From positions 3,082,284 through 3,146,283 of the forward strand of contig LNAC01000136.1 in assembly GCA_002007465.1 (NCBI GenBank): a DNA stretch of 64,000 bases, in the 5' to 3' direction. Position 1 is the stretch's first letter. Each line of letters starts with the position of its first letter. Positions 25,239 through 38,399 of the stretch are shown piece after piece. Under the pieces are notes generated by a model. The model was not told the origin of the DNA, made no database searches, and saw only the letters and a program-made list of their open reading frames with translations. The DNA is from Ailurus styani (taxonomy: Eukaryota > Chordata > Mammalia > Carnivora > Ailuridae). The translations under genes and the position numbers were made by a program.

Positions 25239-25898
25239 AATACATTTCTGATGAAAATCTTAGGTATTACAAAAGGTATGAAGAAGAAAGATAACCACTA
25301 TTAATATCTTGGTGTGTATCATTCCAGAATTTTTTCTAAGTATGTGTACATATAATAAAAAAGTTTGTATGAAAAAAAAGTAGTAACAGAAACCTACCAA
25401 TGTAAATATGTTTTTTATTTTTATTTGTTTTTGTGAATCCGTTCTTTGGATTAACTATTTAACAGTTACTTTTCTATGTCAATTAATATAGACGTGTATG
25501 GTTTAACTTTCATTTTGGAAAATTTCACACATGTTAAGGAGTAGAGAGATTAAAACAATGATATCCTATGTACCCATCTCCCAGCTTCAATTATGAGATT
25601 AGAGCCAATTTTGTTTCATCTCTCCCTTTATCCAATCCCTACCTCTTCAATATTTTGAAGCAAATTCCAGACATCACATTGTGTCTCTGGTAAGTATTTT
25701 AATTATTTAGCAACTAATTTATCAATACTTAGGTATTTCTGAATACCAATAAATAGATATTTCTGAAATATATGGATAGTTAAAATAAAACCACACTGCT
25801 ATTTTCATACCTAAAAATAAAAAATTCCTGAATATCAACAAATAGCTGGTCTATTTTCAACATTCTGATGGTGTCATATTTTTTTAGTTGTTTAATTT

Positions 25899-26087
25899 TT
25901 TTTTTTAAAGATTTTATTTGAGAGAGAGAAAGAGCGAGGGGGAGTACAAGTAGGGAGGAGGGGCAGAGGGAGAAGCAGAGTCCCTGCTGAGCAAGGAGCC
26001 CAACACAGGGCTCTATCCCAGGACCTGGGATCATTCATGGCCTGAGCAGAAGACAGATGCTTAACCCACTGGGCCACCCAGGTGCCC
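25899..26087 (-). mobile_element. Can-SINE
   Basis: Antisense; TAGTTGTTTAATTT / TAGTTGTTTGATTT flanks. Splits the ancient repeat of intron 6. Confidence 0.9.
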
Positions 26088-26167
26088 TAGTTGTTTGATT
26101 TCATTATGTAGAAAAGTTCACTATGTTGTAATGGATTGAGATGTTTCTCGAGTCACTTTCAGTCTTT

Positions 26168-26344
26168 TTTGTTGTTGTTGTTGGTTAGAGAGAGAAGGGA
26201 GGAGGGGTCGAGGAGAGAGGGAATCCCAGGCAGGCTCCATGCCCAGCATGGAGTCCAATGTGGGCCTGATCTCGCAATCCTGAGATCATGACCTGAGCTG
26301 AAATCAAGAGTTGGAGGCAACCGGCTGAACCACCCAGGTGCTCC
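26168..26344 (-). mobile_element. Can-SINE, old and diverged
   Basis: Antisense; (TTG)n tail, TGAGATCATGACCTGAGCTG core, CCACCCAGGTGCTCC head. Confidence 0.82.
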
Positions 26345-27115
26345 TCAGTCATTTTTAACCTATGGATTTTCCCGCCTTCTCTTTGTCTGTCTGTCTCTTT
26401 TTTTGGGGGGGGGGAGGGTGCAATTTATTTGTTAAAGAATTAGGTCATTTTTCCTGAAGAGTTTCCTGTAGTTTGGATTTTACAGATTTAGCCTATTATA
26501 GTAGGATTTAAGGTATTTCTCTGTCTCTTGTCTTTCCTGTAAATTGGTAGTTTGATCCAAAGGTACGATCAAATACAGGTTATTTTGTGCGAGTTTATGC
26601 CGTAAGAGATGTGTTCTTTCCCTGTAACTTATGATTGTCTTTCTTTTTATCATGTCCTTGCCTAGATTCATGATCTCAACTGAGTTGCAAATGCTGATAT
26701 TTAATTATAGTGTTCTTCATTTATTAGCTAAACATTCTATACAGAGAAACATTTTCTCATCAACCCTTTGGTTTACCGTGTGGTACAGTTGTACGGGAAA
26801 GGGCAGAATAATGCTTGATTCTCTCTATTTTCTAGTTTTCAAAGCAATGATTCATTATCTGTCATCCTCCAAGGTGAGCAGTGAGATTTTTTTGGTTCAT
26901 GAATTGAAACATATTGAATATTAAATGTGTTTCAATACATCTATTCTAGTTATTACTCTTAATTATGCTCAGATGGTCCCATTTTGGCCAGTGGAAACTT
27001 TTCAGGTTGTCTCCTGAGTCCTTTTAACACAATTCTAGTTGTTTTTCATTGCTTCCTTGTGTTTTAGTATAAAAAAAAAATTCCAGGCTAATGGTGTATA
27101 TTTTTTGCTCCTTGA

Positions 27116-27490
<375 letters not shown>

Positions 27491-27658
27491 TAACGTATGT
27501 GAACCCACAGCCAGAAGAAAGCAGGAATGTGGAATTGTGGGTGACAGGAGAGATGAAGGAGTCTTGGGGGACAGCATAGTCAGGAGAGGTTTTCTGGAAC
27601 AGTGCAGACTTTAGCATAGCCTCCAGCTGTCCACAGGGCTAGATGGGTGGGGGATGGT

Positions 27659-27685
27659 TGTGTGTGTGTGTGTGTGTGTGTGTGT
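27659..27685. repeat. (TG)n microsatellite
   Basis: About 13 TG units in intron 7. Confidence 0.95.
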
Positions 27686-27842
27686 CAGGGGGAAGAATTG
27701 ACACCAGACTGGGAATGACTGAAGAGCAGTAAGACTGGCCTGAGAAGAGTGGTGGTGTGAGTTTGACCATCGGGGAAGATGACATTTCATATATGGTGGC
27801 ACGTCCCAGATAGGGAGACACTCAAACCAGACAGGGCTTTTA

Positions 27843-28054
27843 TTTTATTTTATTTTTTTTTAAAGATTTTATTTATTTATTTCACAGAGGGAGAGAGATC
27901 ACAAGGAGGCAGAGAGGCAGGCAGAGAGAGAGAGAGGGGGAAGCAGGCTCCCCGCCGAGCAGGGAGCCCGATGCGGGCCTCGATCCCAGGACCCTGAGAT
28001 CATGACCTGAGCCGAAAGCAGAGGCATTAACCCACTGAGCCACCCAGGCGCCCC
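27843..28054 (-). mobile_element. Can-SINE
   Basis: Antisense; target duplication AGACAGGGCTTTTA at both ends. Confidence 0.95.
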
Positions 28055-28140
28055 AGACAGGGCTTTTAGAAATAGGGACCTTTGAAGGTTTCAGTGTTGT
28101 GTGCTGCTTCCACGATGCTTTGAGATGGCTGTTTTGGTAG

Positions 28141-28551
28141 TGTTAAAAAACAAAATTCAGCTGAGTGAATTCAGAGATCTTACTGGCCTTCCTCAGTGAT
28201 TCATCCGTTGGACAGCATCCCGTCTGGCAGATGGAAGGGAGTTCCAAGGAGCTGGACAGAATGGAAGACTTTTACAGGCAGAAGGAAGTGTGGCAAGGGA
28301 GTTCTTCTAACAAGGAGTGGATTGTTTTGGGCAAGGTCACCTTCCTTTGGGGGAAGGCGGGGTGGGGTGGGGGTCCTACCAAGCAGATGACCTCACTAGT
28401 GCCAACCAGGTAATTCCAGACTGACTGGTTAAAGGTTACATTCCTGGGAGAGGTTGCAGACTTCAGTTAGGTCGGGTATTATGTCTTGGTTTGCTGATGC
28501 GGAGCTTAGCACAAGTGACTCTATTTTGGACCTATTGTCTCTTTTTTAATA
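28141..28551 (-). mobile_element. Solo LTR of an endogenous retrovirus, 4-bp target duplication
   Basis: A 411-bp block starts TGTTAAAAAA and ends TTTTTTAATA, an imperfect inverted-repeat pair in the TG...CA style. It is flanked by GTAG at 28137-28140 and 28552-28555; a 4-bp duplication is usual for class I (gammaretrovirus-like) elements. It resembles the block at 21265-21725 (shared CAGATGACCTCA and a tail with GTGACTCTATTTTGG). The strand is inferred from that related copy. It has no internal genes and is an old non-coding remnant. Confidence 0.7.
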
Positions 28552-28864
28552 GTAGTATCTGTAGGAAGGACAAGGGAAGAGAGGGCCAGAATCAGCAAAC
28601 GTTTTTGGGTGGAGAGGTGGAAAGGTAGGTGCTGCCTGAGAAGTAGAGACTTTTTCATCCAAGGCAGCAGAAAGTGGGCTTCTGGTCTTTCTGTGAGTTA
28701 AACCTTGCACAAAATCTTCCCACACTTGGGGTAGAAGACCAGGGAGCCAAGGCCCGAGGGAGGCTCAAGTCCTCTTCAACCTTTGACTTTGATCTTAAAT
28801 GCTGCATGTCCTTTGAGTTTTTAACCCTGATCTTCTGAGACAGCAGAATGTAGGAGGTGAGACA

Positions 28865-29045
28865 GATCAAAGCTGTGTCACCTACTGTCTATGATCTTGG
28901 CCAAGGGAGTTAATATCTGTTAAACAGTCTTCTTAATATAAAAGGGAGTGAACGTCTACCTTTCGTTGTGAGAATTGAGATACTGTATGCTTGCTGTGCC
29001 TAGGATAGTGTTGGGTGCATTGTATGCTCTCAATAAATGTCGGTT
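28865..29045 (+). repeat. MIR SINE
   Basis: TGTGTCACCTACTGTCTATG, GATCTTGGCCAAGGGAGTTA and GTGTTGGGTGCATTGTATGC then CTCAATAAATGTCGG follow MIR in sense. Confidence 0.65.
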
Positions 29046-30796
29046 TCTTTTTTTCGTTTTATCCTCCTCTGATATGGGTGTAATCTCCTTGTTCGAGGGG
29101 TGGTGGTGTGTGAGGGGCCCTGGGAATTATTGCCAGTCACTTAGAGCTTAGTGCGAATGAAGGTTGGAGGCTCATTTAGGTAAGGAAAGGGGAGAGGGGA
29201 TCAGGTATGTGGTCCTCTGTGGAGTGGGCGTGAGTGGGGGTGGGGAAGGAGACCCACAGAGGAGAGAAGAGAAGGGTAGGTCAGAGACTGGCCTGAAGAA
29301 GCGTCCCTGCAGGGAGGGCTCCGTTAGAGGTCTGAACTCTCATTTACCTGGCATGTCCTGTTGCCTCTGTAGACGCGTGCTCACCACCGAAATTGCTTAG
29401 GGGTTTTGTACAGCGTCATAGTGTGTGCCCCAGGAGAGCAAAGTCTCGTCTCTCTTATTCCTTGCTGATTCTCCATTTGTGCATACAACCTGAAGCTTCC
29501 ACATAGCATCAAGTAACATTTCTCCTTTCAAAGATCTTGAAACTCGGGACTTGGTTGGAGAGTTTTACTTTGCGTGTAAAAGAATGTTTGGTCCATTCCA
29601 GGGGATTGGTAACATTTATTATTCTAAGGAGAACCAATATGAAAGAGCAAAAACGGTTAAGACACCTACATACACACCCATAGGAAAGGAAGAAAGGAAG
29701 GGGAGAGAAGAAGAAAGGAAAGAAAAGCCCCAACAGCCCCCAAATTCTTACATATCGAAGCTGGTCTTCCTGCCCACCATGCTACTAGGGAGGCTCTCTA
29801 TCATATTTGCGTTGCTTAAAAAGGATTTATTTGGATGGAGTGAAAAGACTTAAATATTTTGTTGACTTCTTTCATTTCTTTTCAGCTGGACTTCTTGGAG
29901 TCCCTGAAAACCCTTGATACCGGCCAAGAATACTTACCAACACCCCCCCCCAAAACCCTGACATTGTAAGGTTGCTATAGGAATTCCTGGGTTTAGCCAT
30001 TTGCAGTGTGCCCATTGTCAATTCCTAAGCTCCTGAGGCTAGAAAGCATAGGATCAGATGCCTCTGTGTCTCTGCACAATCCAGCTGTCGGCGGAGGAGA
30101 GTGCTTTCCTGGGATGTCCATCCTAGGAGCTTTTAATCCAGGGGCATGACATCATATTTGCCTAGTCCTGGGGGCCGAGAGAAGAGGCAGCTCTCTAGGA
30201 AGCTTTTTCAGCAAGAACTTGACTTTTTTTCCCCGTTTTAAAACAAATTTAGTTAGTAGCATCAGTATGATCATTTTGTAGAACATAACCATAAATATTT
30301 TTATTTTTGTGGGAATTAGTTATTGCTTTTAGAAAGACATACCCAATAGAAATTGAATTCCCTCTTTACCCTTATTCTTTTATGATGATAAAAGTGCTAT
30401 ATATGCTCATATTCAGGTAAAGCAAAGATAGCATATAGTAGAAGGAAGGGTCTTCTATAATCTCACAATAAAAAAAACGAACCATTGTCAACTTTTTCAT
30501 ATATATACTTTCAGAAATTTTCTACACACCCACAAAGCAACATTTTTTAAATGAACGCTAGGTTCATATAATATCCGTACTTCTTTTGTAGTCTTCCCCT
30601 CTCTATGAATGCGTTTCCACATCAGCAAGCATAGTTAAACACATTTCTAATGGCTGTGTAGTATTTCATTACATAGAGTATGAGATTCTCTTAAAAATTT
30701 TTTCCATCCATGTCAGTAATTTTTGACTAATGGAATACTTGAATTTTCTTCTATTACTTTTACATGTTAATATATCATTTTCTTCATTTAGCTTTT

Positions 30797-31093
30797 TTTT
30801 TAATTTTATTTATTTTAAAGATTTTATTTATTCATTTGACACAGAGAGAGAGATTACAAGTAGGCAGAGAGGCAGGCAGAGAGAGAGGAGAGAGGAGGAA
30901 GCAGGCTCCCTGCTGAGCAGAGAGCCCGATGTGGGCCTCGATCCCAGGACCCTGGGATCATGACCTGAGCCGAAGGCAGCGGCTTTAACCCACTGAGCCA
31001 CCCAGGCGCCCNGGGCCTCGATCCCAGGACCCTGGGATCATGACCTGAACCGAAGGCAGCGGCTTTAACCCACTGAGCCACGCAGGCGCCCAG
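30797..31093 (-). mobile_element. Can-SINE with a duplicated head at an N
   Basis: Antisense; target duplication TCATTTAGCTTTT. The head part (30933-31011) is repeated after the N at 31012 (31013-31091), probably an assembly artefact. Confidence 0.92.
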
Positions 31094-32064
31094 TCATTTA
31101 GCTTTTATAAGACCATATCATTAGAAGAATCCTATGACTATCAATTGGTATATCTTAGATTCCCTTTTTGGTGACAGGGAGAGAATAATGAGGTAGAAGT
31201 ATATGGAAGAGGAAAAGAAGTAGAACATCAAAGCAGTTAAACAGACTGAATTACATGTTTGGATGCCTGCTAACAGGCACCTCCCTCACCCCCAACTCCC
31301 GGCCTGCCAAACATCTGTGGAGTCCAGGACAAGGGTACACAGGAAAGCCCGCATACTATATGTCAGAATATTTAAAAGCTTTAATCAAGCTAACAAACTC
31401 TATAATGTTTCATCCTTTTACATTTGTCCATATAGCTGGAAGGCCAGGGTCGAGTTCAGCATCTTGGAAATTGGGGAGTACTGAGCCAGATGCTGACTGT
31501 CACCCCAGCCTCCGTATAGTCTGCTGTCTGCTGCTCTCTCTGCCCTTGGCTCCACCCCTCTGTGCCAAGGGCTTCACACACATGCTCACCTGCATATCCC
31601 AGCCTATACGTCCAAGCTCTGCCCCCCTCCCCCCTCCCCCCCAGAGTCACTGGCAGGTATGTCCTGGGGGAGGACATATCTGGAGCCAGAGGCTCAGGCA
31701 GCCCCTAGAAGCAGGAATTTTGGTGTCTAGGGCACTCTGGTAAATAGGGGTGAGGGCACAGGCTTCCCTCAAATGTTGGTCCTGTAGGCTCTTCACTGTG
31801 AGGGGAGGAGGGGCATGGCTAGAGGAGGCCCTGTTAGACTTGGGGCCCACGATAACACCCTCTGATGCCCAGGTGTGAGTGTGGGATTGCCTGCTGATTT
31901 GTCTGCTTTTGAAAATTAAAAGTAATGATTTAAATATATCAATACATGTGCTGTGTAAAAGTTAAATAAGTCTATAGGATAGATAAGGTCCCTTTTCAGT
32001 GTTTCCACAAATCCTTGCCTCCCTTCTCCATTATTAATAGTTTGATGTGTACACTAACACACGT

Positions 32065-32460
32065 GTTCACATTTATATGTGTGTATATATATATAGAAGT
32101 TTTCTATATACATATATAGATTTTTTATATATATAGAAATGTATATGTGGATATGTGTGTATATAAAATGTAGGTATTTATATACATATAGACACATGGA
32201 TATATGAAAATGCATATATATGTGTATATATAATACATGCATATGTAAATGTATATATGGATATGTATATAATAAACTTATATTTATACACAATACATAT
32301 ATATGTAATAAAAGATAAATATATATAAATATGGATATGTATCTAATATATATGTATATTTATACATATATACACACATCTGTATTATGCGAACATACAT
32401 AAATACATATAATGCAAACATTTATAAAATACATACTCATGTATGTGATTTTTAAAATAT
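32065..32460. repeat. AT-rich purine/pyrimidine-alternating minisatellite
   Basis: Nearly 400 bp of degenerate TATATG / TATACA units, almost only A and T with scattered G and C on alternating positions. It creates long spurious Tyr/His/Ile-rich frames. Confidence 0.9.
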
Positions 32461-32519
32461 AGAAAGGATCATACTATATATTTCATTCTGTAACTTTTTT
32501 TCACTTAATATCTTTTCTT

Positions 32520-33009
32520 TAAAAGAGTTACCCATCCCATCTTGTTCTTAGAAAGAATCATTAGAAGTTGATTAAATTGGCAAAAGGTTGATTATTTTTG
32601 GAGGTGAGTGATAGATACATTGGGATCCATTATATCATTCTGTGTTTTTTTTTTTTCAAGATATGTTTGAAGTTTTCCACAATGGAAAGTAGAAATTTCT
32701 TGAAGACTACTTTAAAAAAATTTTTTTTAACTAGTGAAAAACTTAAGGTACATTTTTNTAAAAAAAAAAAATAAAAGAGTTACCCATCCCATCTTGTTCT
32801 TAGAAAGAATCATTAGAAGTTGATTAAATTGGCAAAAGGTTGATTATTTTTGGAGGTGAGTGATAGATACATTGGGATCCATTATATCATTCTGTGTTTT
32901 TTTTTTTTCAAGATATGTTTGAAGTTTTCCACAATGGAAAGTAGAAATTTCTTGAAGACTACTTTAAAAAAATTTTTTTTAACTAGTGAAAAACTTAAGG
33001 TACATTTTT
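32520..33009. repeat. 238-bp direct duplication around a single N
   Basis: 32520-32757 is repeated at 32772-33009 with no difference that I can see. The N at 32758 and a short A run lie between. Most likely an assembly join that failed to collapse overlapping ends. Confidence 0.9.
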
Positions 33010-33203
33010 AATGAGGAAAAACTTGAAGATGCTCTCACCATATTTCTGTGACATTATTGAAAGTGCAAGCTTCTAGCTTGGTGTTGAACTAGGGAAGCCT
33101 GAGTGAGTCAGGAAGGAAGAGGGGGTGAGCGCAGGTAGCAGGTATCTGGGTTGACTGAAGGATTTGAGTCCAGGAAAGCAAAATGGATGATTGGCCTGCA
33201 TAA

Positions 33204-33416
<213 letters not shown>

Positions 33417-33875
33417 TGAGTTGCTGACTCCTCAGCTGTCAAACCGCAGTAACTACGTATTCCTCCCTTTTAGTTCTTGATGCTCTGTGTTTTGGTGGGC
33501 CACATATCCTTGGGAGACAGAGATCGAGACTGGAATTAATTTTTCAGTGATTTTTATACGCACTGACTAGTGCCCAAATGCCCTCCGCTGATGCAGGTCG
33601 CTGTTTCTTTCACTGAAGAACGGCCTGCTTCTCTGAGGGGCTCTTGAACCTTGCCTGAGCTGCAGGGGGCGGGGGAGCACTTCCACGGGGGAGTGAAGGA
33701 GGGGACACTCCCAAGGTTGGTCTATAAAGGTGAGAAAACTCTGCAGTGAGTGAGAGACCAGTGCTGGCCCCAGATCACCTTCAGATCCATGTGCCATTAG
33801 TAAAAACAGGAGGAACTGGGGAAATCAGCAGCCCGGCATTAATATACGTTGTGTTCATTTAAGGTTTTAATAATT

Positions 33876-34059
33876 TTTAAAAAAATAGATCTTATTTATT
33901 TATTTGAGAGAGAAAGAAAGGAGAGAGAGTACAAGCAGGGGTGAGGGAGAAGCAGACTCCCCGCTGAGCAGGGAGCACGATGTGGGACTTGATCCCAGGA
34001 CTTTCGGATCATGACCTGAGCGAAGGCAGATGCTTAACTGATTGAGGCTCCCAGGTGCC
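33876..34059 (-). mobile_element. Can-SINE, older
   Basis: Antisense; AAGGTTTTAAT flanks on both sides; diverged body. Confidence 0.88.
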
Positions 34060-34188
34060 CAAAGGTTTTAATTCTTTAGCCTTTTCAAATAAAAATGTCA
34101 TATTTTTTTTAGCAGTCCCTCTATCTAGATGATTTTTCCAATTTCAAGTGTGGTCTTTCTCCTACGTAATTAAATATAATGTCTATGA

Positions 34189-34632
<444 letters not shown>

Positions 34633-34721
34633 TAACTCAGATGACTTTAAAACTGATAATTCGCATCAGTTGTAATATCTGTTTCCACAACTTTTAAAAA
34701 TAAGGAGTTTTTAAAAGAAAG

Positions 34722-34828
34722 ATTTTATTTTATATTTTAAAGTAATCTCTGCACAGTGTGGGACTTGAACTCGTGACCTTGAGATCAAGAGTTACGTGCT
34801 CTTCCACCTGAGCCAGTCAGGCACCCCC
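34722..34828 (-). mobile_element. Old short Can-SINE
   Basis: Antisense; GGGACTTGAACTCGTGACCT, TTGAGATCAAGAGTTACGTG and CTGAGCCAGTCAGGCACCCC belong to the oldest Can-SINE type, without the CT-rich middle. Confidence 0.85.
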
Positions 34829-35285
34829 CAAATAAGAAGTCTTTAATTTTATGATGAATCCTTGAGGACTCACCTCTCATTAAAAAGCAAAAATCTTAGT
34901 CTCTAAGGTGAGCAGAAGGATGTCCTATGGTATCTCTTCGAAAGGAATGGTTTTTTTTTTTTTCTTTTTCATTAGGAATACACTGAGTTTCTTTTCATTC
35001 TAGTGTGTGCATGGTAAATTCAGTATAGTCATGTTTTATCCTGTGTTTCCTGTAGGGATACATGGATTTCTTGAGGTTTTTTTTTTTTTCCCCCACTGAG
35101 TGTTCACAATTCTCCATTACCCTATTTAAAAAGTTTTCTGTAAGTAAAAAGGGGGAGTAATCAAGAAGATTAAGTCTCAACTTTCTCAACTCACTAGCTC
35201 TAGAGCGTATTCTGTGGGGGCTTTTTGAAAACATTTCTTTACTAGTTGCCAAAATGTATGGCTTCCTATTTTTCAACTGTTATAG

Positions 35286-35441
<156 letters not shown>

Positions 35442-35487
35442 TGATATTTTAAATTAAATATATGATTGTCCCCTTCCTTTAACCTAG

Positions 35488-35588
35488 GCACAAATTTAAC
35501 AGCATCAGAACAGTTAAATCTGACAATGGCTTGGGACAGAATGGACATTGCCAAGAAACACATCCTAATTTATGGACAACATTGGAAG
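35488..35588 (+). CDS. TRPM6: TRPM6 exon 11
   Basis: 101 nt reading [18 protein letters not shown], then [16 protein letters not shown], ending on a codon boundary at residue 425. The acceptor is TAACCTAG and the donor AAG|GTAGAG. AWDR.DIAK is a TRPM6/7 helical-repeat signature. Met in DRMDIA replaces the usual Val. Confidence 0.96.
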
Positions 35589-37773
35589 GTAGAGTGAAAA
35601 GAAGTTATTTGGGAAAAGTATTTCATGTGTTGGTTGTTGGGGGCGGGGAATCAAAAGAAAAAAATTGGAGGAGAGAGAGATTGGTTTGGGAGGGGTGTGG
35701 GGGTACCTTCTCTGTAGCTGGGTGCCCGGGATACTTGAGACATTTCTCTCGTCAACTTTGCCTCCCTAAAATCATTTTTTCCCCCTTAGTTTCTGCAGCC
35801 TAATTGAAACTGGCGAATGAAGTTGGGAGAAAGACAGAATGAAAGGATATTTTATTTATTTTTTTTATATGGCTGGATTTTTATATTATGTAAAACTTGA
35901 AGCTTTTCTTATTTTTTGCATTCAAGTGTGATGTGTACTCACAACAGAAATAAGTGAAAAGAGAGAAAAGCAGAAAGAAGAAAGTTACCTATAGTGGTAA
36001 TGATAATCACTGTTAACATTCCATTTTTAAAAATTGAATTGTGACCGTACCACAGGTATATTATTTCTGAGTCAAACTAATGCATGCATATTAGTTAAAA
36101 CATCTCAGGGTACTAAAAGGCTACTAAAATAACAGTAGTTCCCTGCCCTGCTAATCACAAGCGCCAAATATTATTGACATTTTTTTGATTGTATTGACAT
36201 TTATAAATCTCCATAGTTTTAAATAACAAGTCATATTGCTGTTTTCTGATTCATTCATTTTAGAGACCTCTTAACATTTCTGTCTGTGGTCCTGTCCTCA
36301 CTGCTACAATCTGGACTGGTTTCCTGCTGTTCCTGATTTTGGGCTCTCATCCCGGGATCATCATATTGGAGATTCCCTTTGCCTCTCTCCTATGTTAGCC
36401 TGTTTTCTTTTTTCTGTGTCATCTTCTTCCCTGGTTTACACCTTTATTTTAATGGGGTGCATCCTTTAGTAGCTTTCTGAGAAAGGGAGCATAGAAGATA
36501 AACATTTTGAGAACTTGCGTGTTTGGATGTATTTCAATGAAAGATCAGAACTAGTTTTCCTGAAGAATTAGCATTACAACAGTGCTATTGAAAAGTAAAA
36601 ATATTTGTTTTCTGATTCTTTGTTTGGACCATTTTTTTTCCCTCTCTGGAAGTTCAAACAAATACCTTTCCAGTGTTTTGAGATTTCACGGTGCTGTGTG
36701 CTATTGTGAGTCTTTATATCCATTATGCTGGGGACATGTTTTCAGCTTAGCAATCATGGGTTTCCATGCTGGGAAATTTTTTTCCTATTTTCTCTGTTCT
36801 CTTTCTGGAATTCATAGCATTTAAATGTTGGACCTAAGGACTGATCCTCTAATCATACCTTTTTCCTTTTATCTTCCATATTTTTCCTTTGTTGATTTCT
36901 TCACCTTTAATTTTCATGCCTTATATGGAGCTTCTTGTTTTTGGTAGCATACTATTAATTTCTATGAGCAAATTTTTTTTTAAAGCATCCCGAATGTAAT
37001 ACCTTATTTCACTGAGGATATTAATGATAGTTCTTTCGAAGTTTTCTTCTTCTTGTATTGTCTGAGTCTTACTGATTGATGTTTTGTGGTATGTTTATTC
37101 TGGACTTTTAATTTAAGAGTGGAGGAGAGAAAGCTCTTTAGAAATTCTGAGCCTGTAGGTGAAGTTTAACTGTAGGTTTGAGTTTCACAGAGGAGTGATG
37201 TGGTCTCCATTTGTTGGGGGCACCTGAAATGACAGCATACTCCTGCCTTTTCTCTTAGTCCCTTTGCAGAAAAGAACCCTCCAGTCCCCTACCTTGATAA
37301 GGTAAAACCTTGCTGCAGTGTTAATGGAAGTCAAATGGGGGAAGATGAATGGGAAGGTGTCAACGTTAGGGATTCAGCATATATACATTCATTTCATCCT
37401 GGAGCTGCCAGAATTTGGTGGCATAGATTTGTTTGGTTCTTGGCTTTTTCTAGTTTCAGTTTCTGGGGACTTTCACCTTCTGGTTTTCTGGGGACTGCTA
37501 AGTCAATTACCACTTGACCACTGCTTTCCATCTTCCAAAATGTGACACTCTTGACCCACTTGTTCTTGTGGATTCATTTACTTAAAAAAAATCCTTTACT
37601 ATAATTTTAGGTCCGAGTAAAAGTCAATGAGTGTGTTTAATTTCCTGTATATATTCAGAAACTGGGTATAGTTTAAATGAAAACATACCAAGTTAAAAGA
37701 ACAACAACAAAAAAGAAAATTGAATTTTTTAAAGAATTGCATTAAACCCGTACATTAATGTGGGATGCAATGA

Positions 37774-38133
<360 letters not shown>

Positions 38134-38399
38134 TAATTAGCTTAAGATTTAGCTTAGGCTAAATATCAAATGTTCAAGTCTCCTTGAATATTGACATACA
38201 AAATAGCTTAGAGACAGATTTTTCTACCAGAGGACAAACATTCTTACCAAATCCATTTTACCCTATGGTCATTTCTGCATTTCTTATTTTAATTAATTAC
38301 GCAGAGTAGAAAAAAACTAAGAAAACACAGCAGTAAGACAATAATTAAAGCCAATGGTGGTGTGAATAAGAACAAATTGCTTTTATTAAATTGTTGGAA

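Noticed and set aside
31255..31743. 162-codon + frame in a GC-rich stretch
   Set aside because: No recognisable protein, overlapping frames of similar length on the other strand, no CpG-island-like start.
32054..32293. Tyr/Ile/His-rich minus-strand frame
   Set aside because: Produced by the AT-rich alternating repeat.
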